A stretch of 17,393 bases of DNA. Origin: Alistipes sp. UBA928. GTDB taxonomy: Bacteria > Bacteroidota > Bacteroidia > Bacteroidales > Rikenellaceae. Every line of letters starts with the position of its first letter. Position 1 is the stretch's first letter. The position numbers were made by a program, and so were the translations under genes. Positions 1-6,177 of this stretch are shown piece by piece. The notes beneath the pieces were generated by a model that was not told the origin of the DNA, ran no database searches, and saw only the letters and a list, made by a program, of their open reading frames with translations. The stretch is from assembly GCA_002293665.1 (NCBI GenBank), contig DBDQ01000080.1:1-17393 (forward strand). The letters are read 5' to 3'.

Positions 1-628
1 CAAGGTGCTCAATCCCGATCTGGTTATCTGCCGCCTGTCGCCTGAAACCAAACTGACGATGGAGTTGACCATCGGCAAGGGTCGCGGGTATGTGCCGGCC
101 GAGGAGAACCAGGTTGAGAATCCCGAGTTCGGCCTGCTCGCCATCGACTCGATACATTCGCCGATCGTGAACGTCAAGTACTCGATCGAGAACTATCGCG
201 TCGAGCAGCGAACGGACTACGAAAAGCTGAATCTCGAGATCACCACCGACGGTTCGATACACCCCAAAGAGGCGCTCAAAGAGGCAGCTAAAATCCTTAT
301 CCACCACTTCATGCTCTTCTCCGACGAGAAGATTACCGTCAATATCGACGAGGGAACGAGCACCGAAGAGTTCGACGAGGATGTGCTGCACATGAGGCAG
401 TTGCTCAAAACCAAACTGGCCGATCAAGACCTGTCGGTGAGGGCGCTGAACTGTCTCAAGGCTGCCGAGGTAGACACCGTGGGCGATCTGGTGCGTTTCA
501 ACCGCAGCGACCTGCTGAAGTTCCGCAACTTCGGCAAAAAATCGCTCTCGGAGTTGGACGACCTGCTCACCACGCTCAACCTGCACTTCGGAATGGATGT
601 CGCACCTTATAAATTAGATAAAGATTAA
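1..628 (+). CDS. rpoA: RNA polymerase alpha subunit, 3' part (cut by window start)
   Basis: The reading frame is open from base 2 and runs to TAA at 626-628; the true start lies outside the window. About 209 residues are visible. The first ~110 are the end of the alpha N-terminal domain, which dimerises and nucleates assembly of core RNA polymerase. Residues ~126-203 are the alpha C-terminal domain, which contacts UP-element DNA and activators; the helix-hairpin-helix stretch around LKFRNFGKKSLSELDDLL is characteristic. The next gene, rplQ, follows after 95 bp on the same strand, which is the standard end of the bacterial alpha operon. The GTG at base 5 is internal and not a start. Identification is from motif recognition and synteny and is very secure. 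Confidence 0.97.
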   Translation, partial: KVLNPDLVICRLSPETKLTMELTIGKGRGYVPAEENQVENPEFGLLAIDSIHSPIVNVKYSIENYRVEQRTDYEKLNLEITTDGSIHPKEALKEAAKILIHHFMLFSDEKITVNIDEGTSTEEFDEDVLHMRQLLKTKLADQDLSVRALNCLKAAEVDTVGDLVRFNRSDLLKFRNFGKKSLSELDDLLTTLNLHFGMDVAPYKLDKD

Positions 629-723
629 GGCACGCAGTGCCCCTCTTAGCAGCAACCCGCCTTCGTTTTCCGGATGTCGATGCGTCGAAGAGAGGTCATT
701 AACACTGTAAAGTAAAACCAGAG

Positions 724-1359
724 ATGAGACACAATAAGAATTACAACCACCTCGGCAGAACGTCGTCGCACCGAAAAGCGACTTTGGCCAATATGGCCTC
801 CTCGCTCGTTCTGCATAAGAGAATCCAAACTACGGTGGCCAAAGCCAAAGCGCTCAAAATGTATGTCGAACCCCTCGTTACCAAATCGAAGGAGGACACG
901 ACACACTCCAGGCGCGTGGTGTTCAGCTACCTGAAGGACAAACACGCAGTCACCGAACTGTTCCGTGTGATCGCTCCCGCGGTGGGCGACAGGCCCGGCG
1001 GTTATACCCGAATCCTCAAAACGGGTTTCAGGTTGGGTGACGCGGCCGACATTTGCATCATCGAGCTCGTGGACTTCAACGAGACCTATCGTGCAGGCGT
1101 TACCGCCTCGGGATCGGGTAAGGCCCGTACACGTCGCGGAGGACGCGGCGCCTCGGCTGCTGCCGCAGGTGCCGATGTCGCCACCGGTGCGGAAGGCGAT
1201 GCAGCAACCGATGCTTCGGCCGCAAAGGCCAAGAAGCCCGCTACCAAAAAAGCGGCTCCCGCGGCCGGCAAGCCCAAAGCCGCTCCTGCTCCCCGCGCAG
1301 CCAAGACCTCAGGGTCGAAAGCCTCCGCAGGACGCAGCGTGGCAACCAAAAAGGGTTGA
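724..1359 (+). CDS. rplQ: 50S ribosomal protein L17 with long Ala/Lys-rich tail
   Basis: The protein begins MRHNKNYNHLGRTSSHRKA, the classic L17 start, and the L17 fold (a large-subunit protein near the exit tunnel) covers residues ~1-125. From about residue 129 to 211 there is a low-complexity extension: first Ser/Gly/Arg-rich (GKARTRRGGRG), then Ala-rich with two acidic residues, then Lys/Pro/Ala repeats ending VATKKG. The common bacterial L17 is about 115-130 residues, so the tail adds roughly 80. Longer L17 tails are usual in Bacteroidota, so this is probably lineage-typical rather than a fusion. ATG at 724 is the only sensible start. It is the last gene of the alpha operon and is followed by a strong terminator. 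Confidence 0.97.
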   Translation: MRHNKNYNHLGRTSSHRKATLANMASSLVLHKRIQTTVAKAKALKMYVEPLVTKSKEDTTHSRRVVFSYLKDKHAVTELFRVIAPAVGDRPGGYTRILKTGFRLGDAADICIIELVDFNETYRAGVTASGSGKARTRRGGRGASAAAAGADVATGAEGDAATDASAAKAKKPATKKAAPAAGKPKAAPAPRAAKTSGSKASAGRSVATKKG

Positions 1360-1410
1360 TCGTTTATCGCGATCGGCGACGGTCATTGGGGCCGTTATGA
1401 TTCAAGAAAT

Positions 1411-1445
1411 GAGGCAGGTGTGCAATGTGCACCTGCCTCGTTTTT
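1411..1445 (+). terminator. Rho-independent terminator after rplQ
   Basis: A perfect 10-bp stem, GAGGCAGGTG (1411-1420) with CACCTGCCTC (1430-1439), is followed one base later by TTTTT (1441-1445). The stem can extend inward by weak pairs. It sits 51 bp after the rplQ stop and closes the ribosomal operon. Confidence 0.88.
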
Positions 1446-1535
1446 GGGATAATGATGCCCAAAGTGGCACTTTTCACGGCTAAATATCATCAAGAGTATT
1501 TGCCTCCTTTTCTTCCGAATTTCTTTGGGTGTTAA

Positions 1536-1556
1536 TTAACGTGAGTTCGACGAATT
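1536..1556 (+). repeat. Copy 1 of the TTAACGTGRGTTCGA repeat
   Basis: Bases 1536-1556 match the arms of the inverted repeat at 1681-1770 with one or a few substitutions (shared core TTAACGTGAGTTCGA). The similarity to the arm at 1748-1770 continues outward as TAAT before the shared TTAA, so it is longer than the core. No matching second arm was found for this copy. Confidence 0.6.
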
Positions 1557-1598
1557 GGCCAATTATAATTGATTTGTTTTCAGTCTGTTTTAGCTTAC

Positions 1599-1682
1599 GC
1601 GAAGCCGTCGGCTTCGCAAAGTCCCCCTTTCGAAGGGGGATTTAGGGGGTAGGTTACAAGGAACGGCTCTTACAGAGCCGTT
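1599..1682. repeat. Cluster of three perfect hairpins, each with a 3-base loop
   Basis: Three palindromes lie within 84 bp. First, GCGAAGCC (1599-1606), loop GTC, GGCTTCGC (1610-1617). Second, TCCCCCTT (1622-1629), loop TCG, AAGGGGGA (1633-1640), followed by TTTAGGGGGT. Third, AACGGCTCT (1662-1670), loop TAC, AGAGCCGTT (1674-1682). The stems are perfect and unrelated in sequence. None has a T-tract on either strand, so they are poor terminators. The second resembles CCCCCTT/AAGGGGG palindromes that recur between genes in many bacteria. The third covers the stop codon of the minus-strand gene. A REP-like or mobile-palindrome origin is inferred. Confidence 0.7.
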
Positions 1683-2305
1683 AACGTGGGTTCGATGAGT
1701 TCATTTGAGCCCGAAACATAACTTAATGCACTATATGTCAAACTATTTGAATTCATCGAACTCACGTTAATTATGTCTTCGTAACCAAGACTTATTCTCC
1801 CGTCTTTGGTCATCTGCACAGCCATATTACTATTGGAAGTTTTCCAAAAGGATATATAATCACACTTTTCGACATGTAGAGCAGTCATTTCATATCCATC
1901 CCCTTCGTAATATGGACGGCTGAAAAACTCAAACGAATTAGTCGGAGGCCCGTATTTATCGACATAACTCGACTTTAAGGACTGATAACTGGATTTCAAT
2001 GAGTGCCATGATGTCTCTTTTGGAAGTAATGCAACAACCTTCCATACAGTCTTTGTTTTAGGAGTGGCTAATATATAAATTTCACATTGTTTACCGACAA
2101 ATTGACCGTTCATGATAGCGGCATCTTCCAACATTCTATCAAATGTGAATCCTTCCAATTTCATATTTTCAACAAACGCATCTAAACTGCCATCAATCGG
2201 CACACCCTTAAATGAAGCGTGTTGTTGAAACTCCTGGGATTCCTGTGCTATCACTGAAAAGCATCCTGCCGTGACAGCAATTAAGAGTAAAAGTATCTTT
2301 TTCAT
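1670..2305 (-). CDS. Small exported protein of unknown function
   Basis: The 211-residue product starts MKKILLLLIAVTAGCFSVIAQ, a clear signal peptide (residues ~1-20), so it should be periplasmic or surface-exposed. The mature part opens with a segment around HASFKGVPIDGSLDAFVENM, a style I associate with small exported Bacteroidota proteins of unknown function; I cannot name a family or a catalytic motif. Aromatic and Lys/Ser-rich stretches follow. The last ~30 residues (from about INVSSMNSN to EPTLTAL) are encoded by an inverted repeat and a hairpin, so the native C-terminus may have been replaced by repeat sequence. The gene is AT-rich beside its neighbours and stands alone. ATG at 2305 is supported by the signal peptide. 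Confidence 0.75.
   Translation of the reverse strand: MKKILLLLIAVTAGCFSVIAQESQEFQQHASFKGVPIDGSLDAFVENMKLEGFTFDRMLEDAAIMNGQFVGKQCEIYILATPKTKTVWKVVALLPKETSWHSLKSSYQSLKSSYVDKYGPPTNSFEFFSRPYYEGDGYEMTALHVEKCDYISFWKTSNSNMAVQMTKDGRISLGYEDIINVSSMNSNSLTYSALSYVSGSNELIEPTLTAL
1681..1770. repeat. 90-bp element with 23-bp terminal inverted repeats (MITE-like)
   Basis: The left arm (1681-1703) starts TTAACGTGGGTTCGATGA and the right arm (1748-1770) is its reverse complement with 2 mismatches in 23. Both ends terminate in TTAA. The 44-base middle is AT-rich and encodes nothing recognisable. The whole element lies inside the 3' end of the exported-protein gene and contributes its last residues. A related single arm lies at 1536-1556. 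Transposition is inferred from structure only; no transposase is nearby. Confidence 0.6.
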
Positions 2306-2332
2306 AATTTCGATAAATTAATTGGGTTTTTG

Positions 2333-2364
2333 CAAAATAGATCAATATTTTCAAAATAATCAAA
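2333..2364 (-). promoter_or_regulatory. Possible promoter for the small exported protein
   Basis: On the minus strand TTTG (2364-2361), 21 bases, then TATTTTG (2339-2333) lie 28 bases before the ATG at 2305. The second box is one base short of the TAnnTTTG form, and the region is AT-rich, so chance matches are likely. Confidence 0.35.
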
Positions 2365-2422
2365 TCGTTTATCGATGTATTCATGTTATTAGCACATGTT
2401 TTTCAATTTATGAAAGATTTAT

Positions 2423-2536
2423 CTACCTGAACACCGCAAGATTGGGTTCATTTAGCGAATCTTTGCCGGCGGAAGTGTAGATGTAGTCAAGACAGTAGCG
2501 GTAGCGTTCTTCGACTTTGCCGCGTACAACCTTCAT
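2423..2536 (-). pseudogene. Possible 37-residue ORF or gene remnant
   Basis: ATG at 2536 to TAG at 2423 encodes a 37-residue peptide with a protein-like composition (start MKVVRGKVEERYRYCLDY, ending NLAVFR). The stretch is more GC-rich than its surroundings, like the core genes of the window. I do not recognise a family. It may be the end of a lost gene, a tiny gene, or chance. Confidence 0.22.
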
Positions 2537-2572
2537 CAGGGATTGATACCGCCATCAAAACTGAAACAATAA

Positions 2573-2779
2573 CTCGATGCCGTCCACGACATTTGCATTG
2601 ACGGGCTGTTAATATTGAACGACGATATTTTGGATCGGACTCTCGAACAGATCCCGTTCAAGCATCCTGTCGCCAACACGAAATACGAAGCTCTGTCGTG
2701 GTGTTTCAAGTACCCCCTCTCAAATGGCAGTTTGGAGGGAGTGCGTGTTTTTTTTTCAAAAAATCTTTCCAAAAAATAG
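2573..2779 (+). pseudogene. Possible headless gene remnant
   Basis: After a TAA at 2570-2572 the plus frame stays open for 68 codons to TAG at 2777-2779. It has no ATG. The translated text (for example HDICIDGLLILNDDILD, then FKHPVANTKYEALSW) looks more like real protein than the opposite strand does. I cannot assign a family. The last third is low-complexity and its stop lies inside the pspC operator palindrome. A decayed 3' gene end is one reading; chance is another. Confidence 0.25.
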
Positions 2780-2803
2780 TATTATGCATTGCATAGTATT
2801 ATT
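2775..2803. promoter_or_regulatory. Imperfect 29-bp palindrome, candidate PadR operator
   Basis: Inner arms TATTATGCA (2780-2788) and TGCATAGTA (2790-2798) flank one central T with a single mismatch. Extending to 14-base arms (2775-2788 and 2790-2803) gives 12 of 14 pairs. The same region also reads as a direct repeat of ATAGTATTAT (2776-2785 and 2793-2802). It covers the upstream promoter box of the pspC-padR-pspC operon, so a protein bound here would block transcription. PadR proteins are dimeric winged-helix repressors that commonly control their own operon; that this palindrome is the site of the PadR encoded at 3364 is inference. Confidence 0.55.
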
Positions 2804-2819
2804 ATTTATTGTATATTTG
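2788..2819 (+). promoter_or_regulatory. Bacteroidota-type promoter of the pspC-padR-pspC operon
   Basis: ATTG (2788-2791), 20 bases, then TATATTTG (2812-2819) matches the -33/-7 form (TTTG, about 20 bp, TAnnTTTG). Transcription would start near 2824, about 25 bases before the pspC ATG. Confidence 0.65.
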
Positions 2820-2849
2820 CAGTGCGAAAATAACTAAAGCAAAAATATT

Positions 2850-3350
2850 ATGGCTATGAAACAGACTTACAGTGTAAACATCGGCGGGAGGGCGTACAAC
2901 ATCGACGCCGATGCCTACGCATTGCTCGACAGGTATTTGAACGACATCTCGTCGAGACTCAGCGACTCGGATGTCGAAAGTATGGATGACATCGAGGCTC
3001 GTATCGCCGACATCTTCGACGAGCGCATTTCGTCGTCGATGCTGGTGGTAAACATCGAAATGGTGCGCCGCGCTATGGGCATCATCGGTCGGCCCGAAAT
3101 GTTCGGCGGGCAGAAACGCGGATTCTCCTACCAGAGCGGGTCTTATCCTCACGAACCGCGAAGACTCTTCCGCTCGTGGAGCAACAAGGTGATCGGCGGG
3201 GTATGCGGCGGTTTGGGCGAATATTTCGACATCGACCCGAACGTAATCCGTCTGATCTCGGTGCTGCTCGTGTTTTTCGGCGGCCTTTCTCTCTGGGTCT
3301 ACATCATCATGTGGATAGTGCTGCCCCAAAGCCCCTATTATGTTAAATAA
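2850..3350 (+). CDS. PspC-domain membrane protein, short form
   Basis: The 166-residue protein has two parts. Residues ~6-85 are a soluble alpha-helical domain (YSVNIGGRAYNIDADAYALL, then DDIEARIADIFDERI, ending near GRPEMF). Residues ~104-160 are a PspC domain: a basic lead (RRLFRSWSNKVIGG), the VCGGLGEYFDIDP motif and one long hydrophobic segment ending IMWIVLPQ. PspC proteins sit in the inner membrane and in proteobacteria regulate the phage-shock response; in Bacteroidota their partners are poorly defined. The N-terminal part shares a pattern with the longer PspC protein two genes on, and recalls membrane-linked adaptor domains found beside PadR regulators. The padR start codon may overlap its end. 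ATG at 2856 is an alternative start. Confidence 0.88.
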   Translation: MAMKQTYSVNIGGRAYNIDADAYALLDRYLNDISSRLSDSDVESMDDIEARIADIFDERISSSMLVVNIEMVRRAMGIIGRPEMFGGQKRGFSYQSGSYPHEPRRLFRSWSNKVIGGVCGGLGEYFDIDPNVIRLISVLLVFFGGLSLWVYIIMWIVLPQSPYYVK

Positions 3351-3363
3351 AAAATCGAATACC

Positions 3364-3753
3364 ATGACAGTGGAAAGTTTTAAGAATGTCGATAATGTGA
3401 AGGCGCAGATGCGGAAAGGGATTCTCGAGTATTGCATTCTGTCGATCCTGTCACGCGGCGATTCGTATGCACCCCAAATTATAGTAGAACTCAAAGATGC
3501 CGACATGATCGTTGTCGAGGGGACGTTGTATCCTCTGCTCGCCCGGCAGAAAAATCAGGGGCTCCTCTCCTATCGCTGGGAAGAGTCGCCGCAGGGACCG
3601 CCGCGAAAATACTACATGATCACCGACCGCGGGCGCGAAGTGCTCAACGAACTCGACGGAGTGTGGCAGGAGATGGTGGCGCAGATTGAGGCAATACGTT
3701 ACGGAGCGGGAACGGAGGGAACACCCACGGCGGATAATTGTGATAACCTGTAA
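3364..3753 (+). CDS. PadR-family winged-helix transcriptional regulator
   Basis: The product (129 residues from ATG 3364) carries the PadR pattern: MRKGILEYCILSILSRGDSY at residues ~16-35, a recognition region (VEGTLYPLLARQKNQGLL), then the wing (PPRKYYMITDRGREVL). PadR proteins are dimeric repressors whose ligands vary widely. An upstream in-frame ATG at 3340 overlaps the previous gene by 11 bases and would add 8 residues (MLNKKSNT); I prefer 3364 because the added residues are unlike the family, but neither start has a ribosome site. It lies between two PspC genes, 14 bases before the second, so all three are probably one transcript. It likely represses the operon through the palindrome at 2775-2803. 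The helix length after the wing is short, as in small PadR proteins. Confidence 0.92.
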   Translation: MTVESFKNVDNVKAQMRKGILEYCILSILSRGDSYAPQIIVELKDADMIVVEGTLYPLLARQKNQGLLSYRWEESPQGPPRKYYMITDRGREVLNELDGVWQEMVAQIEAIRYGAGTEGTPTADNCDNL

Positions 3754-3767
3754 CCTAAATAGAGACT

Positions 3768-5072
3768 ATGAAAAAAGTAGAAAAAGTCAGCATAGCGGAA
3801 ATATCGTTCACTCTGGACAGTGATGCCTATCTCGCTCTAAAACAATATCTCGACTCGCTGCAGGAGTACTATGAGAACGATCCCGACGGCAAGGAGATCA
3901 CCCGCGACATAGAGGCGCGGATCGCCGAGTTGATACTTGAGGAGCAGGTCTACACCAAGGTCGTGTCGCGGCCGCTGGTCGAATCCATCATTGCGCAGCT
4001 CGGCACGCCGGAGGAGATCGACGACGAGGCGGGCGAAGGCTCCGATGGGGCGTCGTCGAGAGGCGCCGGGAGTGCCGGTATGTCGTCGGAGAGCTCCATT
4101 CCGCGCAGACTGCACCGCAGTGCCGAGGGAAAAATCCTCGGCGGGGTGTGTAACGGGATCGCCAAATTCATGGACATGAACGTGGCATGGGTGAGGATTG
4201 CTTTTCTTGCACCGCTGTTGCTGCGCATATTTATTGCACCGTTCCATTGGTTCTGGTTCCGGGAGTTTTGCAACGGGTGGATATGGGTATTCTTTGTGAC
4301 CTACATCGTGTTGTGGATCGCGCTGCCAATGGCCCGTTCACCGCGCCAGAAACTCGAGGCGAGGGGCGAACGGATAACCCCGGCGTCGATTCGCCACACC
4401 ATGCAGGGCGCCGCAAGCACTCCCGCGGGCAAGAAAGCGGCCTCGGTGGCGGCGGAACTCGTGACCGTGCTGGGGCGCGTGGTGTTGTTCTTCGTGAAGT
4501 TTGTGATGGCGGTTATCGGGTTTTCGGTGCTGTTTGCCGCGGCGGCGATAATAGTAGGCATGCTGGCTGTGCTTTTCCATCCCGCGACAATGGTGGTGGC
4601 TAACGATATTGCGATCATTTCGTTGTTCGACGGAATGAGAACACCGGTGTTGTTCGTTTTGCTGACGCTGTTTTGCGCGATGATGCCGCTGTTTGTGATC
4701 GGAATGGCTATGTTGAGTTTCACCTTCAGTTGGCAGCTCGGACGGCTGTTCTACGTCCTGACCTTGGGCTCGTGGGCACTTGCGATAATATTCTGCGGGT
4801 TTGTGGCTATAAGTGAGGCGCGCTTTTTTCGCGACGTGTTGCCCGACCGGATCGAACAGTTTGAGTCTCACGGACGGCACAGGCATGGGGGATATGACCA
4901 CGATAGCGCTGATGGATGGCGCGTTACTCCGGGGCGGGTTACGATACGTGAGAGCGTCGATTCACTTGACAGTGATGAGACCGGCAGTCTGAGGATCGAC
5001 TCCGTGGCCGGTGGTGAAGTGATGGATAATGTGGCTGACAGCAGTCGCGTGGAAATCAGACGGATAGATTAA
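3768..5072 (+). CDS. PspC-domain membrane protein, long multi-pass form
   Basis: The 434-residue protein is a larger paralogue of the one at 2850. Residues ~5-85 repeat the soluble domain (SFTLDSDAYLALKQYL, then RDIEARIAELILEEQ, ending near LGTPEEI). A Gly/Ser/acidic linker follows (86-112), then a PspC domain (113-188; GKILGGVCNGIAKFMDMN) with an aromatic-rich insertion (FHWFWFREFCNGW) splitting its hydrophobic part. Three or more further membrane segments lie at about 233-270, 292-320 and 327-350. The tail (351-434) is hydrophilic, His/Asp-rich around HGRHRHGGYDHD, then Ser/Asp/Val-rich. This resembles Bacteroidota PspC proteins with extra membrane regions. Its role is probably envelope stress sensing with PadR, by inference. 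A terminator follows at 5229. Confidence 0.86.
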   Translation: MKKVEKVSIAEISFTLDSDAYLALKQYLDSLQEYYENDPDGKEITRDIEARIAELILEEQVYTKVVSRPLVESIIAQLGTPEEIDDEAGEGSDGASSRGAGSAGMSSESSIPRRLHRSAEGKILGGVCNGIAKFMDMNVAWVRIAFLAPLLLRIFIAPFHWFWFREFCNGWIWVFFVTYIVLWIALPMARSPRQKLEARGERITPASIRHTMQGAASTPAGKKAASVAAELVTVLGRVVLFFVKFVMAVIGFSVLFAAAAIIVGMLAVLFHPATMVVANDIAIISLFDGMRTPVLFVLLTLFCAMMPLFVIGMAMLSFTFSWQLGRLFYVLTLGSWALAIIFCGFVAISEARFFRDVLPDRIEQFESHGRHRHGGYDHDSADGWRVTPGRVTIRESVDSLDSDETGSLRIDSVAGGEVMDNVADSSRVEIRRID

Positions 5073-5228
5073 TACACATCGGCTATAACACCAAAAATTG
5101 TGACCGGTAAAGAGTTATATTTATCCCTGCCGGATCGTTATATCATTAAGTCATTGTGACTTTGTTTCAACAGACCGCCGTGAAGGCTCTCATGCTAAAA
5201 AAACGTTAAGTTTAAAGATTGATTGGTG

Positions 5229-5267
5229 GAAGGCCGCTCATGGTCAGAGATGGGCGGCCTTCATTTT
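5229..5267 (+). terminator. Probable terminator of the pspC-padR-pspC operon
   Basis: GAAGGCCGC (5229-5237) pairs with GCGGCCTTC (5254-5262); three more inner pairs are possible around a loop of about ten bases. ATTTT follows directly. It lies between the convergent pspC and nfo genes, but no T-tract follows on the minus strand, so it best serves the plus strand. Confidence 0.6.
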
Positions 5268-5283
5268 GCTGTTTATGTGTGAG

Positions 5284-6123
5284 TCACATCATGTCTTTCA
5301 GTGCAGCAATCTCGGCGGGCCAGCGGCTCTCGTCGGGGGTTTCGAGCACGAGCGGCATGGCGTCGAAACGGGAATCGCGCACGATGTAGCGGAAACAGTC
5401 CCACCCGAGTTCGCCCTCGCCGAGGGGGGCATGTCGGTCGACATGGCTTCCGCGCGACTTCAATGTGTCGTTCAGGTGGAGACCGCGAAGATATTTGAAG
5501 CCAACCACTTCGGCGAACTCGGCGAACGTCGCGTCGCATGCCGCCGCCGAGCGCAGATCGTAGCCCGAGGTGTAGGCGTGGCAGGTGTCGATGCAAACCC
5601 CGACGCGGCTCTTGTCGTGGACGCCGGCTATGATGCGTGCCAGATGCTCCCACCGGTGGCCCACGCCGCTACCCTGCCCCGCCGTGTTTTCGATCACCGC
5701 CGTAACGCCGTTTGTGGCTTTCAAAGCGAGATTTATCGACTCCGCGATGCGGTCGAGACAATCTTCAACAGGGATCGCGCTCAAAGTACTTCCGGGATGA
5801 AAATTGAGGCGGTCGATGCCCAACTGTTCGGCGCGCCGCATCTCGTCGACGAATGCCGCGCGCGATTTTTCCAACTCCGGCGTCGAGGGATGGCCCAGAT
5901 TGATGAGGTAGCTGTCGTGGGGAAGTATCTGCCCGTCGCCATAGCCAAAGCGCTCGCACTCAGCACTGAACGCCGCGATGGACGCTGCCGTGAGAGGCGC
6001 CGAATGCCACTGCCGCTGGTTCTTGGTGAACAGGGCGAAAGCCGTTGCCCCGATCTCATAGGCGCGTCCAGGGGCGTACTCTACGCCCCCCGCCGCGCTG
6101 ACGTGTGCTCCTATGTATTTCAT
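5284..6123 (-). CDS. nfo: Endonuclease IV (AP endonuclease, Nfo family)
   Basis: The 279-residue enzyme cuts DNA 5' of abasic sites in base excision repair and removes damaged 3' ends. It has the normal family length and a TIM-barrel pattern. The nine trinuclear zinc ligands of E. coli Nfo are all present at the same numbers: His69, His109, Glu145, Asp179, His182, His216, Asp229, His231 and Glu261. Signature stretches are NFHPGS, CIDTCHAYTSGYDL, LHLND and SHVDRHAPLGEGELG. ATG at 6123 starts MKYIGAHVSAAGG, the usual start. It is a single gene, convergent with the pspC operon and divergent from the gene at 6178; a weak minus promoter box TATCTTAG (6151-6144) lies 20 bases upstream. It is intact and very likely active. 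Confidence 0.97.
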   Translation of the reverse strand: MKYIGAHVSAAGGVEYAPGRAYEIGATAFALFTKNQRQWHSAPLTAASIAAFSAECERFGYGDGQILPHDSYLINLGHPSTPELEKSRAAFVDEMRRAEQLGIDRLNFHPGSTLSAIPVEDCLDRIAESINLALKATNGVTAVIENTAGQGSGVGHRWEHLARIIAGVHDKSRVGVCIDTCHAYTSGYDLRSAAACDATFAEFAEVVGFKYLRGLHLNDTLKSRGSHVDRHAPLGEGELGWDCFRYIVRDSRFDAMPLVLETPDESRWPAEIAALKDMM

Positions 6124-6163
6124 TGCGTATGCGTTTTTCGTGGCTAAGATACGGAATTTTTAG

Positions 6164-6171
6164 TAACTTTG
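6164..6171 (+). promoter_or_regulatory. -7 box of the DUF3078-like gene, very close to its start
   Basis: TAACTTTG (6164-6171) fits TAnnTTTG exactly. The proper distance upstream shows no good TTTG. The next ATG is at 6178, so transcription would begin within a few bases of the start codon, giving a near-leaderless message. Confidence 0.5.
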
Positions 6172-6177
6172 CAGGGT

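Larger units (their letters stand above)
1360..1669. other. Gene-free spacer between rplQ and the small exported protein
   Basis: This 310-base stretch has no credible gene. It holds the rplQ terminator (1411-1445), a 13-base palindrome AAAGTG-G-CACTTT (1461-1473), one copy of the TTAACGTGRGTTCGA repeat (1536-1556) running into the palindrome AATTGGCCAATT, and the first two of three three-base-loop hairpins (1599-1640). After about 1446 it is clearly more AT-rich than the ribosomal genes. Confidence 0.75.
2306..2849. other. AT-rich gene-poor spacer before pspC
   Basis: This 544-base stretch has no intact gene that I trust. It holds a possible minus-strand promoter near 2333-2364, two fragments that read like protein remnants (2423-2536 minus; 2573-2779 plus), a weak bulged hairpin (2715-2739) with a run of nine T about 8 bases further on, and the pspC operator and promoter (2775-2819). 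Confidence 0.6.

Noticed and set aside
1681..1770. CRISPR-like array from the three repeat copies
   Set aside because: Only three copies, in mixed orientation and uneven spacing, with no cas genes.
2715..2756. Bulged 9-bp hairpin followed by nine T, as a terminator
   Set aside because: The T-run starts 8 bases after the stem and the stem has a bulge; no intact gene ends here.
4338..4901. 187-codon minus-strand frame opposite the long PspC gene
   Set aside because: It is rich in His/Gln/Arg as expected for a shadow of a coding strand, has no recognisable domain, and lies wholly inside the PspC gene.
5266..6147. 293-codon plus-strand frame opposite nfo
   Set aside because: nfo keeps all nine metal ligands at the expected positions, so the opposite frame is a shadow.
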